DNA of 28,470 bases from Friedmanniella sp. (GTDB taxonomy: Bacteria; Actinomycetota; Actinomycetes; Propionibacteriales; Propionibacteriaceae). A program made the translations under genes and the position numbers. The stretch covers positions 1 to 28,470 of the forward strand of contig JAOPXW010000286.1 of NCBI GenBank assembly GCA_025964935.1, read 5' to 3'. The first letter of the stretch is position 1; each line of letters begins with the position of its first letter. A model generated the notes under the pieces. The model was not told the origin of the DNA and did not search any database. It was given only the letters and a program-made list of their open reading frames with translations. Positions 15,240 to 23,574 of this stretch are shown piece after piece.

Positions 15240-15797
15240 CTACCCCGGGTGCGGCACCGAGTAGCGCAGGGTGACGAACGTCCGCCCGTACGCGGCCACC
15301 TCCTCGAGCTCCAGGGGCGGGGTGACCAAGCGACGCGGGAGCAGGGGCGCGCCGGATCCGAGGACCACAGGAGCGACGCCCAGAATGACCTCGTCCAGCA
15401 GCCCCAGGTCGGCGAACTGGCCGACCAGGTCGCCCCCGCCGACCAGCCACACGTTCTTGCCCGCCGCCGCCTCGACCATCGCGGCGTGCACGGGGGCGAC
15501 GTCGCCCCGAACGAAACGGATGTCCGGCCCGTCCACCCGAGGGAGATCCCGGCTGCTGAAAACCCAGGTCGGGAGCTCGTACTCCCATCGCGACGGGTCC
15601 TCCAGGAAGCCGGTGTGCTGGGCGAGCCACTCGTACGTCGTGGACCCCATGGCCAAGGCTCCGACCTCGGCGATGAAGCGCGGGTAGTCCTCGCTCATGC
15701 CCTCGGTCTCGCCGAACTGGAACAGCCACTGCAGCGAGTTGTCGGCGTCGGCGATGAAACCGTCGATGCTGGTGGCGGTGTAGTACTGCGTCTTCAT
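15240..15797 (-). CDS. Dihydrofolate reductase-fold family protein (RibD C-terminal/YyaP-like)
   Basis: A 185-residue protein of the RibD C-terminal-domain/DHFR-like fold, an NADPH-dependent reductase family of mostly unknown substrates. It opens with the usual YYTATSIDGFIAD strand-helix. It has MGSTTYEWL, a FSSRDLPR strand, VWLVGGGDLVGQFADLGLLDE as the dinucleotide-binding region, and ends in FVTLRY. The start at 15797 matches the family N-terminus and has GGGGGAG about 10 nt upstream. A longer open frame to 16493 overlaps the next gene and is rejected. It follows the LysM-BTAD gene by 47 bp on the same strand and could be co-transcribed, but looks functionally unrelated. Confidence 0.85.
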   Translation of the reverse strand: MKTQYYTATSIDGFIADADNSLQWLFQFGETEGMSEDYPRFIAEVGALAMGSTTYEWLAQHTGFLEDPSRWEYELPTWVFSSRDLPRVDGPDIRFVRGDVAPVHAAMVEAAAGKNVWLVGGGDLVGQFADLGLLDEVILGVAPVVLGSGAPLLPRRLVTPPLELEEVAAYGRTFVTLRYSVPHPG

Positions 15798-15844
15798 AGC
15801 AAGATGCTCCCCCTGTGGACTGACAGAACTCTGGCGATCGACGG

Positions 15845-18800
15845 TCAGGCTGTCCGGGCCCGGACGCGGCCCTCCATCACCTCCTGCAGAGCGGCGATGG
15901 TCTCGTCCGCCAGGTCGACACCGAGGCTGCGAGCCTGGGCCGCGAGCTGCAGGGTCAGCCGCTCCGCCGCCGCCCCGTTCCCGGCGCGATGCTCCGTACG
16001 GACCCGGGCCAGGAGCAGCAGCTCGTCCCCCGGCGCGGCCACCAGGGCCCGGGAGGCCGCCCACCGAGCCAGGTCGAGGTCGCCGGCTTCCAAGCCGCGG
16101 CGGGCCAGCTCGACCCCGAGGTCCCGCAGGCACGAGATCATGTCGGTCCTGAGCTCCTCGGCCCAGTACCACTGACCGGGGGCGGCGTCCGCGAGCGGAG
16201 CGCCCCGGACCAGGCCCAGGGCGGCCTGGAGTGCGTCGGTGGCCGCCCGGTTGATCCCACCTGCCGTCAAGATCTGCACCTGTTGCCAGTCGGAGCTCAC
16301 ACTCGGGTGCAGGCGGATCTTTCCGGTGTAGGCGTCCGGCAGATAAGGCTCTCCGTCGGGACTCTCGCCCAGCCAGGTCCGGAGCCGGCTCATGTTGGAC
16401 CGGCGGGTGCCCTCGGCGACGATCAAGGCGTTGGCCATGGCCGGGGACGTCGTCTGCGGGTGCTCGAGCAACCAGGCGCAGTACTCCAGACACTGCCGGG
16501 CTGCTCGGGACGGCGGCGGACCGGCGGCTCCCACAAGCTCGACCGGTCCGATCAGCCTCAGAACCGGCCCCGAGATCGACTCCGGCGATACGGCCGACGG
16601 CTCGAACCTCATGTCCACCTCCTCCCCCTCCGGCTCTGATTCATCCCACCCCCCAAATCGTCGACCGATCACGGGCTGGTCGTCGGGGGGTCGGTCGGGG
16701 ACGGCGGTGAGCTCGGCCCACCAGGGCGCGCTCGTGGTCTCGGCGCTCCCTGTGACCTCGAGCAGCTCGACGACCGCGGCTCGTTCGGGGAGGCTCAAGA
16801 TCTGGGGCGTGATACGGACCGGGGGCGACGGTGGCCCTGAACCCTGGGCGGACTGCGCGAACCACGCGTGCCCGATGTCGGGATCGTCAGGATCGTCAGG
16901 ATCGTCGGAATCGCCGAGGTCGTCGGGGGCCGAGGTGGTGAGGCTGTAGGGGGCTGCCATGAGCGGGTCGCAGACGACGGCGGCCAGCGGGAGGCACCGG
17001 TCTCCGCTGGTCAGGGCGAGAAGCCGCGACCGCTGGGCCCCAGTCAGGGGCTCCGCGACGAGGACGACGTGGGGCGCCCAGGAATCGCCCAGCTCGGCGT
17101 CGAGCCGTCGCTGCGCCGCCGAGGCCGCGGCGGGCTCGATCGGATGCTCCGAGGCCCAGCGCTCGAGGCGGTCGAGAACCCGGTCCAGACTGTCCGCCCG
17201 GCTGACGTTGGGGTGGTCCAGTGCGGCCACGAGCCCGCCTGTCGGCCCGACCACCGTCAGGGTCATCTCCTCGGCCCACGGCGCAAAGGCCAGCTCCAAG
17301 CCGAGGGCGGCCAGCACGCCGACCCCCACGGCTGGGTCGGCGCCGGCCACGCGGAGCAGCCCGAGGCCCTCAAGATCGACCACGAGCAGCCGCCCCTCGA
17401 TGTCGTGGCCCAGCGTGACGAGCGCCGGCCACGGCCGTGGGGTCTCGCCGAGACCCGGTACTGAGCTCAGGTAATGCACGTCCATGTTGTTCAGGCGCCA
17501 GACCGGACCCTCGGAGGTGAAGCCCACCGGCGGGTCGGGGACGGCCTCGTTCCACCACAGCTCGACTTGGTCCTCTGAGACGGTGGCCCACCGAAGAGCG
17601 GGCAGGGGGCGGTTGTGGGTCAGGCAGTGAGCTGCCGCCGCCCTGGTGGCCCGGTCCAAGGCCCGCAGACCGAGCGGCTGGGCCCGCCGGACGGCCGCGG
17701 CTGTCACCGGCTGCAGCTGTGGTCCAGCCGCGGGGAGGCGTCGACCGACAGGGCGGGCCTGCAGCTGGCGGCGACGCCGGAGACGCAACCCCGCGACGAG
17801 TCCGGAGGCCAACAGGCCGCCCACCGAGGACAGGGGCAGCAGCCAGGCCGGCTCCGCGGAGGACGCCCGTGACGGTGCGACGGCGGTCGAAGGCGGCCCC
17901 GCGGTGGTCGGGCCGCCAGCCTGGCCCCCGGCTGCGCGTCCTTCCGCGGGAGCGGGGTCGCCGGCAGACACGCCCCCCGGTGCCGGGGCGTGGGCGCGCC
18001 CGCCCCCGGACGTCCAGTCACCGGCCGTCGGGACTCCGGTGGCCCGATGACCGGTCGCCGGGGGGCGGGGGTTCTCGGGTCCGGCCGCGGGTGAGGTCGC
18101 GGCGCTGGGGGTAGAGCCTCCGCCACCGGCAGCCTCACCGGTCTGACTTCGGTTGCCCTCGGAGCGTCCCGCCGACGGGTCACGGGGCACCGCGGAAGGA
18201 GACCCGGCCTGCAGCCCACCTTCGGGCGAGGGCGGGCCCCGGTGCTCGACCCGTGGCGACCCGCCGCGGTCGGCAGTGGCCCGGGAGTGCTGCTGCGGGG
18301 AGGGCAGTCGTAGCTCCAGGCCGACCGGGAGCTCGTCCGGGTCGGTCAGCAGGCTGCGGTTGAGGTGCCAGAGCTCGGGCCAGCGGTCGACGTCACCCAG
18401 AAAATGTCCCGCGAGCGAGGACAGGCTGTCCCCCGCGCGAACCCGCACCCCCGGACCCCCGGCCGGCGCGGAACCGCGGGCGCCCGGAATGAGCAGTTCC
18501 CATCCGGGTTCGAGCCGGTCAGGACCGCCGCTGAGACGGGCCGGGTTCGCCGCGGCAATCCGCCGCCATTCCAGGCCGTTGCCGAGGTAGCGGGTCGCCA
18601 GGCTCCACAGGTCATCGCCTTCCTGGACCCGGTGGACCAGACCCGGCGACCAGGCCGAGCCGGTGGCCGGCGCTGCGGTCGTCACGACCTCCGCCGGCGG
18701 CAGCACGGGACTGACCGAGGGCTCCGGGCGTTCGCCGGCCGGGAACGCAGGCGAGGCTGGCCGGCGGGCTGGCACGAGGGGCTTGTCAGGTTTCTGATCC

Positions 18801-19279
18801 AGACTGGCTGGCTCCGGAGAAGAAGTCAGCGCTGGCTCGGTCACCGCGGGCCTGGATCCTGTGTGTCGAGCGCCCTCACCCGGTTTCGACTGACCCACCA
18901 GGCCCGACAGATCGGCCGTCCCAGCCCCGACGGCCGGCGCGGTCACCAAGGTCAGCGCGGTCAGGACAAGGCCGGCCACGAGCTGCTGGGGTCCGGCCAG
19001 GCCGGGCAGCCGGAGGCTGACGCGTTGACCCGAGACCACGGTCGCCACCTGGGCCAGCACGGAGAGGGTGAAGATCAGCCAGGCGCACCAGGCCACAACC
19101 AGCAAAACCCCGGCCAGCACGGTGCCGTCGTCAGGTCGGAGCAGGGCACGCCATCCCGCCCGCCCGGCCAGACCCTCCAGACCCAGGCGGGATCCCACCC
19201 AGACCAGCGCACCCGGCACCGCCACCAGGCCGGCCAGAAGCACAAGCCAGGCCCCGAGGGCCCGCGCGACCCGGGTCAC
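15845..19279 (-). CDS. Membrane-anchored LysM and BTAD transcriptional-regulator-like protein
   Basis: An 1144-residue modular protein. Membrane helices lie near 7-29, 53-78 and 99-119. Two LysM modules (about 214-265 and 277-326) should bind peptidoglycan. A long Pro/Gly/Ser-rich linker runs to about 475, and a fourth helix (478-500) is capped by RLRRRRQ, placing the rest in the cytoplasm. A large uncharacterised middle follows, with an acidic DDP repeat. The C-terminal 190 residues read as an OmpR/SARP-like winged helix (VLRLIGPVEL, RRSNMSRLRTWLG) plus a BTAD helical-repeat domain. The design recalls ToxR/CadC one-component regulators. The GTG at 19279 has GGAAGG 7 nt upstream and overlaps the stop of a possible 38-aa ORF. 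It sits at the end of the Tad pilus cluster. Regulation of the pilus is inferred. Confidence 0.82.
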   Translation of the reverse strand: MTRVARALGAWLVLLAGLVAVPGALVWVGSRLGLEGLAGRAGWRALLRPDDGTVLAGVLLVVAWCAWLIFTLSVLAQVATVVSGQRVSLRLPGLAGPQQLVAGLVLTALTLVTAPAVGAGTADLSGLVGQSKPGEGARHTGSRPAVTEPALTSSPEPASLDQKPDKPLVPARRPASPAFPAGERPEPSVSPVLPPAEVVTTAAPATGSAWSPGLVHRVQEGDDLWSLATRYLGNGLEWRRIAAANPARLSGGPDRLEPGWELLIPGARGSAPAGGPGVRVRAGDSLSSLAGHFLGDVDRWPELWHLNRSLLTDPDELPVGLELRLPSPQQHSRATADRGGSPRVEHRGPPSPEGGLQAGSPSAVPRDPSAGRSEGNRSQTGEAAGGGGSTPSAATSPAAGPENPRPPATGHRATGVPTAGDWTSGGGRAHAPAPGGVSAGDPAPAEGRAAGGQAGGPTTAGPPSTAVAPSRASSAEPAWLLPLSSVGGLLASGLVAGLRLRRRRQLQARPVGRRLPAAGPQLQPVTAAAVRRAQPLGLRALDRATRAAAAHCLTHNRPLPALRWATVSEDQVELWWNEAVPDPPVGFTSEGPVWRLNNMDVHYLSSVPGLGETPRPWPALVTLGHDIEGRLLVVDLEGLGLLRVAGADPAVGVGVLAALGLELAFAPWAEEMTLTVVGPTGGLVAALDHPNVSRADSLDRVLDRLERWASEHPIEPAAASAAQRRLDAELGDSWAPHVVLVAEPLTGAQRSRLLALTSGDRCLPLAAVVCDPLMAAPYSLTTSAPDDLGDSDDPDDPDDPDIGHAWFAQSAQGSGPPSPPVRITPQILSLPERAAVVELLEVTGSAETTSAPWWAELTAVPDRPPDDQPVIGRRFGGWDESEPEGEEVDMRFEPSAVSPESISGPVLRLIGPVELVGAAGPPPSRAARQCLEYCAWLLEHPQTTSPAMANALIVAEGTRRSNMSRLRTWLGESPDGEPYLPDAYTGKIRLHPSVSSDWQQVQILTAGGINRAATDALQAALGLVRGAPLADAAPGQWYWAEELRTDMISCLRDLGVELARRGLEAGDLDLARWAASRALVAAPGDELLLLARVRTEHRAGNGAAAERLTLQLAAQARSLGVDLADETIAALQEVMEGRVRARTA
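16881..16925. repeat. In-frame 9-bp tandem repeat in the LysM-BTAD gene
   Basis: Five 9-nt units, three of them GGATCGTCA/G and two degenerate, encode an acidic DDP/DSD run on the minus strand within the cytoplasmic part of the LysM-BTAD protein. Unit number can change without shifting frame. Confidence 0.8.
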
Positions 19280-19392
19280 CGGCCTGCCTTCCTCGGCCCA
19301 GCGCCGGACAGCTCTGCTGCCTGATACGGGGAGCTGGCCACCCGGTTGAGCCGGCCGTCCCGCGAGTGACCCTCAGCTCTCACCTTGCGCAT
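19276..19392 (-). CDS. Possible 38-aa leader ORF before the LysM-BTAD gene
   Basis: An ATG at 19392 with a good AGGAG/GGAGAGG ribosome site opens 38 codons rich in Arg and Ser. Its TGA overlaps the GTG start of the LysM-BTAD gene as GTGA, the same coupling used by most genes of this cluster. The peptide matches no family I know, and its composition is what GC-rich sequence gives by chance. The ribosome site and the exact overlap are the case for it: it may be a coupled leader ORF. Confidence 0.35.
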   Translation of the reverse strand: MRKVRAEGHSRDGRLNRVASSPYQAAELSGAGPRKAGR

Positions 19393-19456
19393 CACGCCAC
19401 CTCTCCTCGGCCACCTCTTCACTGTCTCCTGTGGTGGCTCGGGTTGGGATGTTCTC

Positions 19457-19485
19457 GTGTTGTCCATCCCCGCACGGTGTTGTCC
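19457..19485 (-). promoter_or_regulatory. 20-bp-spaced GTGTTGTCC direct repeats upstream of the LysM-BTAD gene
   Basis: GTGTTGTCC occurs at 19457-19465 and 19477-19485, starts exactly 20 bp apart. On the transcribed (minus) strand it reads GGACAACAC. The pair lies 65 bp before the possible 38-aa ORF and about 180 bp before the LysM-BTAD start, in the gap after tadC. The same motif and spacing recur upstream of the sigma-like gene at 26903-26951. Confidence 0.6.
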
Positions 19486-19498
19486 GCTCACCGCGGGC

Positions 19499-20389
19499 CT
19501 AGGAATAGACGATCTTGAGCATGGCGGCGACGAGGAAGATGAGGCCGAAGATGAGCGCCGGCAACGTCATATAGACCGTCATACCCTCAGCGGCGGCGGA
19601 GGCCGCCATCTGCTCGCGGGTCAGGTGGGCGTCTCGCAGCTCGCGCACCCGGGCCCGCAGGGTGCCGGACAGGGCCGCCCCCGTTTCGTCGAGCTGCATG
19701 ACGTCGGCCAGGTCAGCCAGCTCGGACAGCTCCAGCCGGGTGGCCAGCCGCCGCAGCTCCCCGTACGGCGGCTGCTGCTCGAGCCGGGCTCGCTCGAGAG
19801 CCGTCCGCACCTGCACGAACAGCGGTGCCTCGCTCAGCTCCGCCGCACGCTGGAGTGCCTGGGTGGCGGAGGCGTTCGCCAGCCGCTCCAGCGTGACCAG
19901 GTCCATGTAGGTCAGCAGGGCCTCCGCCGCACCCCCGCGGGCGGTGGAACGGGCCCGGCGAAGCAGCACGTCCGGGATGAAGAAGCCGACGACGAGCCCA
20001 GCCGACGCGGCCACAGCTGGGAGCGAACTGGTGACCCCGACCGCGTACCAGAGGAGGAACCCGAGCAGGCCCGGAAGGACGGCACCGATCACGGCCATCA
20101 CCACCTTGTCCGCGTAGAACTCGGCGATGGTCTTGTCCTGCAGGTCCAGCGCCTGCCGCTGGCGGTCGGTCAGGCGGACCGGCGACACACGGTAGAGACG
20201 GGCACCCAGCCGTTCCGAGCGGGTGGTCAGCGGCCCGAGGTCCGCCGGCCGTTCCGCCGGAGCGGAGTCGGCTGAGAGGTGTTGCAACGCGGCGTCGAGG
20301 CGAGGGGCGCCCGGTACGAGCGCGAGCACGAAGCAGAGAAGCGCTCCGGTCGCCAGCACCCCGACCAGAAGCGCCGCCGCCGGCGTCAT
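19499..20389 (-). CDS. tadC: Tad pilus inner-membrane platform protein TadC
   Basis: A 296-residue type II/IV-secretion F-domain protein, one half of the membrane platform on which the TadA ATPase acts to assemble Flp pili. Helices lie near residues 5-25, 96-118, 121-142 and 270-292. The cytoplasmic GspF/T2SSF domain spans about 155-265 (ALLTYMDLVTLERLANASATQALQ, then ELADLADVMQLDETGAALSGTLR). The start at 20389 overlaps the tadB stop as ATGA, so it is translationally coupled; the frame open further to 21379 lies inside tadB. It is the last core pilus gene in this run, followed by a 107-bp gap. Confidence 0.88.
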   Translation of the reverse strand: MTPAAALLVGVLATGALLCFVLALVPGAPRLDAALQHLSADSAPAERPADLGPLTTRSERLGARLYRVSPVRLTDRQRQALDLQDKTIAEFYADKVVMAVIGAVLPGLLGFLLWYAVGVTSSLPAVAASAGLVVGFFIPDVLLRRARSTARGGAAEALLTYMDLVTLERLANASATQALQRAAELSEAPLFVQVRTALERARLEQQPPYGELRRLATRLELSELADLADVMQLDETGAALSGTLRARVRELRDAHLTREQMAASAAAEGMTVYMTLPALIFGLIFLVAAMLKIVYS

Positions 20390-21258
20390 CTGGGGACGCC
20401 GACCAGGATCCGGGCCCGGGGCCGCTGGCGGGCCTTCTGCCGCATGAGCAGCAGGGACCCGGCGTACAGGAACCCGAGGACGCCGAGCACCAGCTGACCG
20501 ACGGGGGTGCGGTACGGCGCGAAGAACTGCGGCGACAGCGCGAAGACCACCGCGAGGGTGCCCAGGGAGATGACGGTCACCTGGCGGACGACCACGTACG
20601 GCTTGGACTGCTCGACCTGGATCACCCGCCGCCCCTTCAGCTGGGCCTGGATGGAGTCGGCCAGGGCGTGCAGCGTCACGGAGGCCCCGTCGGCGCCGCG
20701 CTGGCTGGCCAGGATCAGGGCGGCGACCACGCCGTCGGTGTCCGGGGAGTCCAGTGCGTCGGCGAAACGGAGCAGGGCGTCCCGCGTCGGCCACCGGTTG
20801 TTCAGCCGGGCGACAAGAACGGCGACCTCCTCCGCGAGCATCGGCGGTGCCGTACGCCTCGAGATCCGGATGGCGTCCGTCACCGACCGGCCGGTGCCGA
20901 GGGTGGCGGCCAAGGAACGGACCCACCGGTCCATGGCCTCGAGCAGCTCGACCTCCCGGGGCTTCGGGACGGCCAGCAGGTACGGCAGGCCCAGCGCCAA
21001 GGCCGGAGCCAACGGCAGGGCCAGCACCCAGCCGGTGGTCCCGGCCACCGCCAGACCCACCACCAGGCTGGCGGCGAGCAGTGCGTCGCGGCGCCGGCCA
21101 CGAGCGCCGTCGGGGCGCCTGGTCAGGCGGCTCCAGGCCCCCGCTCGATGCGTGGCCCGCCGAGCCGGCCCGGCCTCGCGCCGTTGCAGGCCCATGACCA
21201 GCAGCAAGAGCCCACCGCAGATGAGCAGACCTGCCGCGACGGCAGCGGCACCCGTCAT
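20386..21258 (-). CDS. tadB: Tad pilus inner-membrane platform protein TadB
   Basis: A 290-residue partner of TadC with the same T2SSF architecture. Helices lie near 5-22, 59-93 (a double span), 225-245 and 255-273. The cytoplasmic F domain is at about 105-220 (LLEAMDRWVRSLAATLGTGRSVTDAI). The start at 21258 overlaps the tadA stop as ATGA and its own stop overlaps the tadC start. Order tadA-tadB-tadC is the conserved core of Tad loci. Confidence 0.88.
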   Translation of the reverse strand: MTGAAAVAAGLLICGGLLLLVMGLQRREAGPARRATHRAGAWSRLTRRPDGARGRRRDALLAASLVVGLAVAGTTGWVLALPLAPALALGLPYLLAVPKPREVELLEAMDRWVRSLAATLGTGRSVTDAIRISRRTAPPMLAEEVAVLVARLNNRWPTRDALLRFADALDSPDTDGVVAALILASQRGADGASVTLHALADSIQAQLKGRRVIQVEQSKPYVVVRQVTVISLGTLAVVFALSPQFFAPYRTPVGQLVLGVLGFLYAGSLLLMRQKARQRPRARILVGVPR

Positions 21259-22787
21259 CGCGGCGGTCCCGGCGGGTTGGGGCCGGCGCGGGGCAGCGCC
21301 CGCCGGAAGGGCGCGAGTTCGGCGTCGAAGGCAGCGTCGGGGAAGAACCCCGCGGCCTGGTTGGGCGTGCCTGTCGCATGAAAGGTCAGATGGGTGACCG
21401 GCCGGCCGCTCTCCACGGCCCGGGTGACCTGACGGATCTCGCTGACGTAGCGGCGCCGCCGCCCGCCTCGCCAGGTGTCGTCGACCAGGGTCACGTGCAC
21501 CAGCAGCCCGATGTTGTGCGCGATCTGCCGGTAGGCCTCCTCGACGGTGAGGACACCGCCCTGGGCGACCCGGGAGGCCAGCCTGTCCACCGTCGACTCG
21601 GCGGAGTGGGAGTGGGTCGTCGACAGGGTGCCGGTGCCCGCCTGCATGGCCTCGAACATGGCCGCTGCCTCGCCCCCGCGCACCTCCCCGACCACCAGCC
21701 GGGACAGGTTCTGGCGGAGGGCCTCCGGCATCAGCTCCGAGATGCCGAAGTCCCCCACCCGCGTCCCGCCGGAGGTCTCCCCGTGGCCGACCCGGGCCTG
21801 GAGCGCCAGGATGTTCTCACGACCCGGCTGCAGGTGCGTCATCAGCTCGTAGTCGGTCTCCAGGGTCCCGAAGCGCTCGTCGGCCGGGATCGAGCTGATC
21901 AGGGCGCGCAGCAGCGTGGTCTTCCCGGCGCCCTGGTCGCCGGAGATGACCATGGACGTCCGCGCCAGGACGGCGGCGTCCAGGAACGCCGCCACCTCGT
22001 ACGGCAGCATCTCGCTGTCGACCAGATTGGCCAGGGTGACCTCGGTGAGCGTGTGCTGGCGGATGACCACACTCGGCCGGTACGACAGACCGAACCCGAT
22101 GGCGTGCAGACGGAACCGGTCCCCGAGCGCCAGGGTCATGGTGGGGTGGGTGTCGTCGAAGGGCCGGGACGGCTCGCTGTTCTGCCCGAGGAAGCGGATG
22201 GCCTCGACCAGCTCCTCGTCGCTGTCGGCCACCGGAGGCATGCGCTGGCGGCGCCCGTCGCCGAACTGCACCACCACCGAGTCCCCGCCATGGATCTCGA
22301 TGTTCTCCACGGCCGGCATCTCCAACAGGGGCTGCAGGCGGCCGTACCCGAAGACGGCGTTCTCGACCGCGAGGACATACGCCCGTTCGTGGGCGGGTGA
22401 CCACAGCTCAGCACCATCCCGGTGCCTGGCCCGGACGTGGTCACCGACGATCCTGGCGATCGCCGACCGACCGAGCAGCAGCCGGTCGTCGCCGGTCAGG
22501 GGCTGACCGGTGCCGGCGGCGTGCCGGGTGAGCTGGTCGGTGATCTCCTCCGAGGCCCGGCGCCGCAGCTCGACCACCTGCGCCCAGTCCAGCTCACTCG
22601 TGGCGAGAGCTCCCGCGGTCGTCCGCAGCTCCTGGACGGTCAGGGAGGCCTGCCCGGGGCGACCGGGAGCCCGGTGGAGGTCTGAGACGCCGGCTCGGGT
22701 GGCGGAGCCGGTCCCGTTCAGCTCGACCAGGACCGGCACCTCGGCCAGTGGCCGGATCTCGGCCTCGCTGACCGCCTCCCCCGTCAC
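21255..22787 (-). CDS. tadA: Tad pilus assembly ATPase TadA (CpaF family)
   Basis: A 510-residue hexameric secretion ATPase that powers Flp pilus extension, and possibly retraction. The N-terminal domain (about 75-260) includes GYGRLQPLLEMPAVENIEIHG, typical of CpaF. Walker A is GDQGAGKTT (283-291), Walker B LVVGEVRGGEA with Glu368, and the His-rich THSHS follows at 391-395. The first 65 residues are variable. The GTG at 22787 overlaps the upstream stop as GTGA. Motifs are complete, so the protein should be active. Confidence 0.93.
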   Translation of the reverse strand: MTGEAVSEAEIRPLAEVPVLVELNGTGSATRAGVSDLHRAPGRPGQASLTVQELRTTAGALATSELDWAQVVELRRRASEEITDQLTRHAAGTGQPLTGDDRLLLGRSAIARIVGDHVRARHRDGAELWSPAHERAYVLAVENAVFGYGRLQPLLEMPAVENIEIHGGDSVVVQFGDGRRQRMPPVADSDEELVEAIRFLGQNSEPSRPFDDTHPTMTLALGDRFRLHAIGFGLSYRPSVVIRQHTLTEVTLANLVDSEMLPYEVAAFLDAAVLARTSMVISGDQGAGKTTLLRALISSIPADERFGTLETDYELMTHLQPGRENILALQARVGHGETSGGTRVGDFGISELMPEALRQNLSRLVVGEVRGGEAAAMFEAMQAGTGTLSTTHSHSAESTVDRLASRVAQGGVLTVEEAYRQIAHNIGLLVHVTLVDDTWRGGRRRRYVSEIRQVTRAVESGRPVTHLTFHATGTPNQAAGFFPDAAFDAELAPFRRALPRAGPNPPGPPR

Positions 22788-23572
22788 GGGGTCTGCACCA
22801 GGTTGCGGGAGTGCTCCAGGCTGGCCGCGAGGCTGCTGGCCGCCGAGCGGAGCGACCGAACGAGCGGGCTCTGGTCGAATTTGCGAGCCCGGGGACGGCC
22901 GTCGGACAGGTGCTCGGCTGACGAGGGATCCCAGGCCAACTCGGCCACCGGGGGGACACCCAGGGAGCGGCTGATCTCCGGTGCGCCGTACGGCTGACCG
23001 GGCCCCACGACCACCAGACCGAGGGAGTCCGAGGACCCGGCAGACCCGGGGAGCTGAGCGCGTAGGGCCGTGAGGTGGACACGGGCCGACATCACGGACC
23101 GCAGCTGGGAGCGCAAGAGCAGGCAGGTCAGGGACGCGTGCTCCAGCAGGGGGCTCGGGAGCCCGCTCGCGGTCAGACGGCCACAGTCGACCAGGACGTC
23201 GAATCCCAGGTCGCCGAGCCGGTCGAAGGCGGCGGCGAGGTCCTCCCAGACGGCGGCGAAGTGGGAGGCGCTCCCGGCCCGGGTGAAGCCGGGGAGGAAC
23301 AGCCGCTGGACGTCGCCAGCATCGGTCAGGGGAAGGGACTGGTCCAGGACGACTTCGGGGAGGTAGCGCCGGTCCCGGTGGGCCTCAGCGATGCGAATCA
23401 GGCCCTTGCCCTGAGCGGACCGGCCCCCGAGGTACCCGGCCAGGACGGACTGGTGGGCCCCCGGGTCGGTGTCCACCAGCAGGACCGGGCGTGGCCAGCT
23501 CAGGGCAAGACCCACCGCAGTCGTGGTGACCCCGGGCGACCCAGAGGTCGATGTGAGCAGCAGGAGCGCCAT
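22784..23572 (-). CDS. TadZ/CpaE-like MinD-family protein with degenerate Walker A
   Basis: A 262-residue MinD/ParA-fold protein in the position of TadZ/CpaE, which localises the pilus machinery at the cell pole or membrane. It keeps the fold (MALLLLTSTSGSPGVTTTAV, then LLVDTDPG at 32-38 and VLVDCG). In the P-loop segment SGSPGVTTT (10-18), however, both lysines of the deviant Walker A KGGxxGKT/S are missing, so ATP hydrolysis is doubtful. TadZ relatives with atypical P-loops are known, and many act as localisation factors. The ATG at 23572 lies 2 bp after the CpaB-like stop, and its own stop overlaps tadA. Confidence 0.78.
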   Translation of the reverse strand: MALLLLTSTSGSPGVTTTAVGLALSWPRPVLLVDTDPGAHQSVLAGYLGGRSAQGKGLIRIAEAHRDRRYLPEVVLDQSLPLTDAGDVQRLFLPGFTRAGSASHFAAVWEDLAAAFDRLGDLGFDVLVDCGRLTASGLPSPLLEHASLTCLLLRSQLRSVMSARVHLTALRAQLPGSAGSSDSLGLVVVGPGQPYGAPEISRSLGVPPVAELAWDPSSAEHLSDGRPRARKFDQSPLVRSLRSAASSLAASLEHSRNLVQTP

Positions 23573-23574
23573 GG

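Noticed and set aside
15798..16493. N-terminal extension of the reductase frame to 16493
   Set aside because: It overlaps the well-supported LysM-BTAD gene in another frame and has shadow-like composition; the DHFR-fold start is at 15797.
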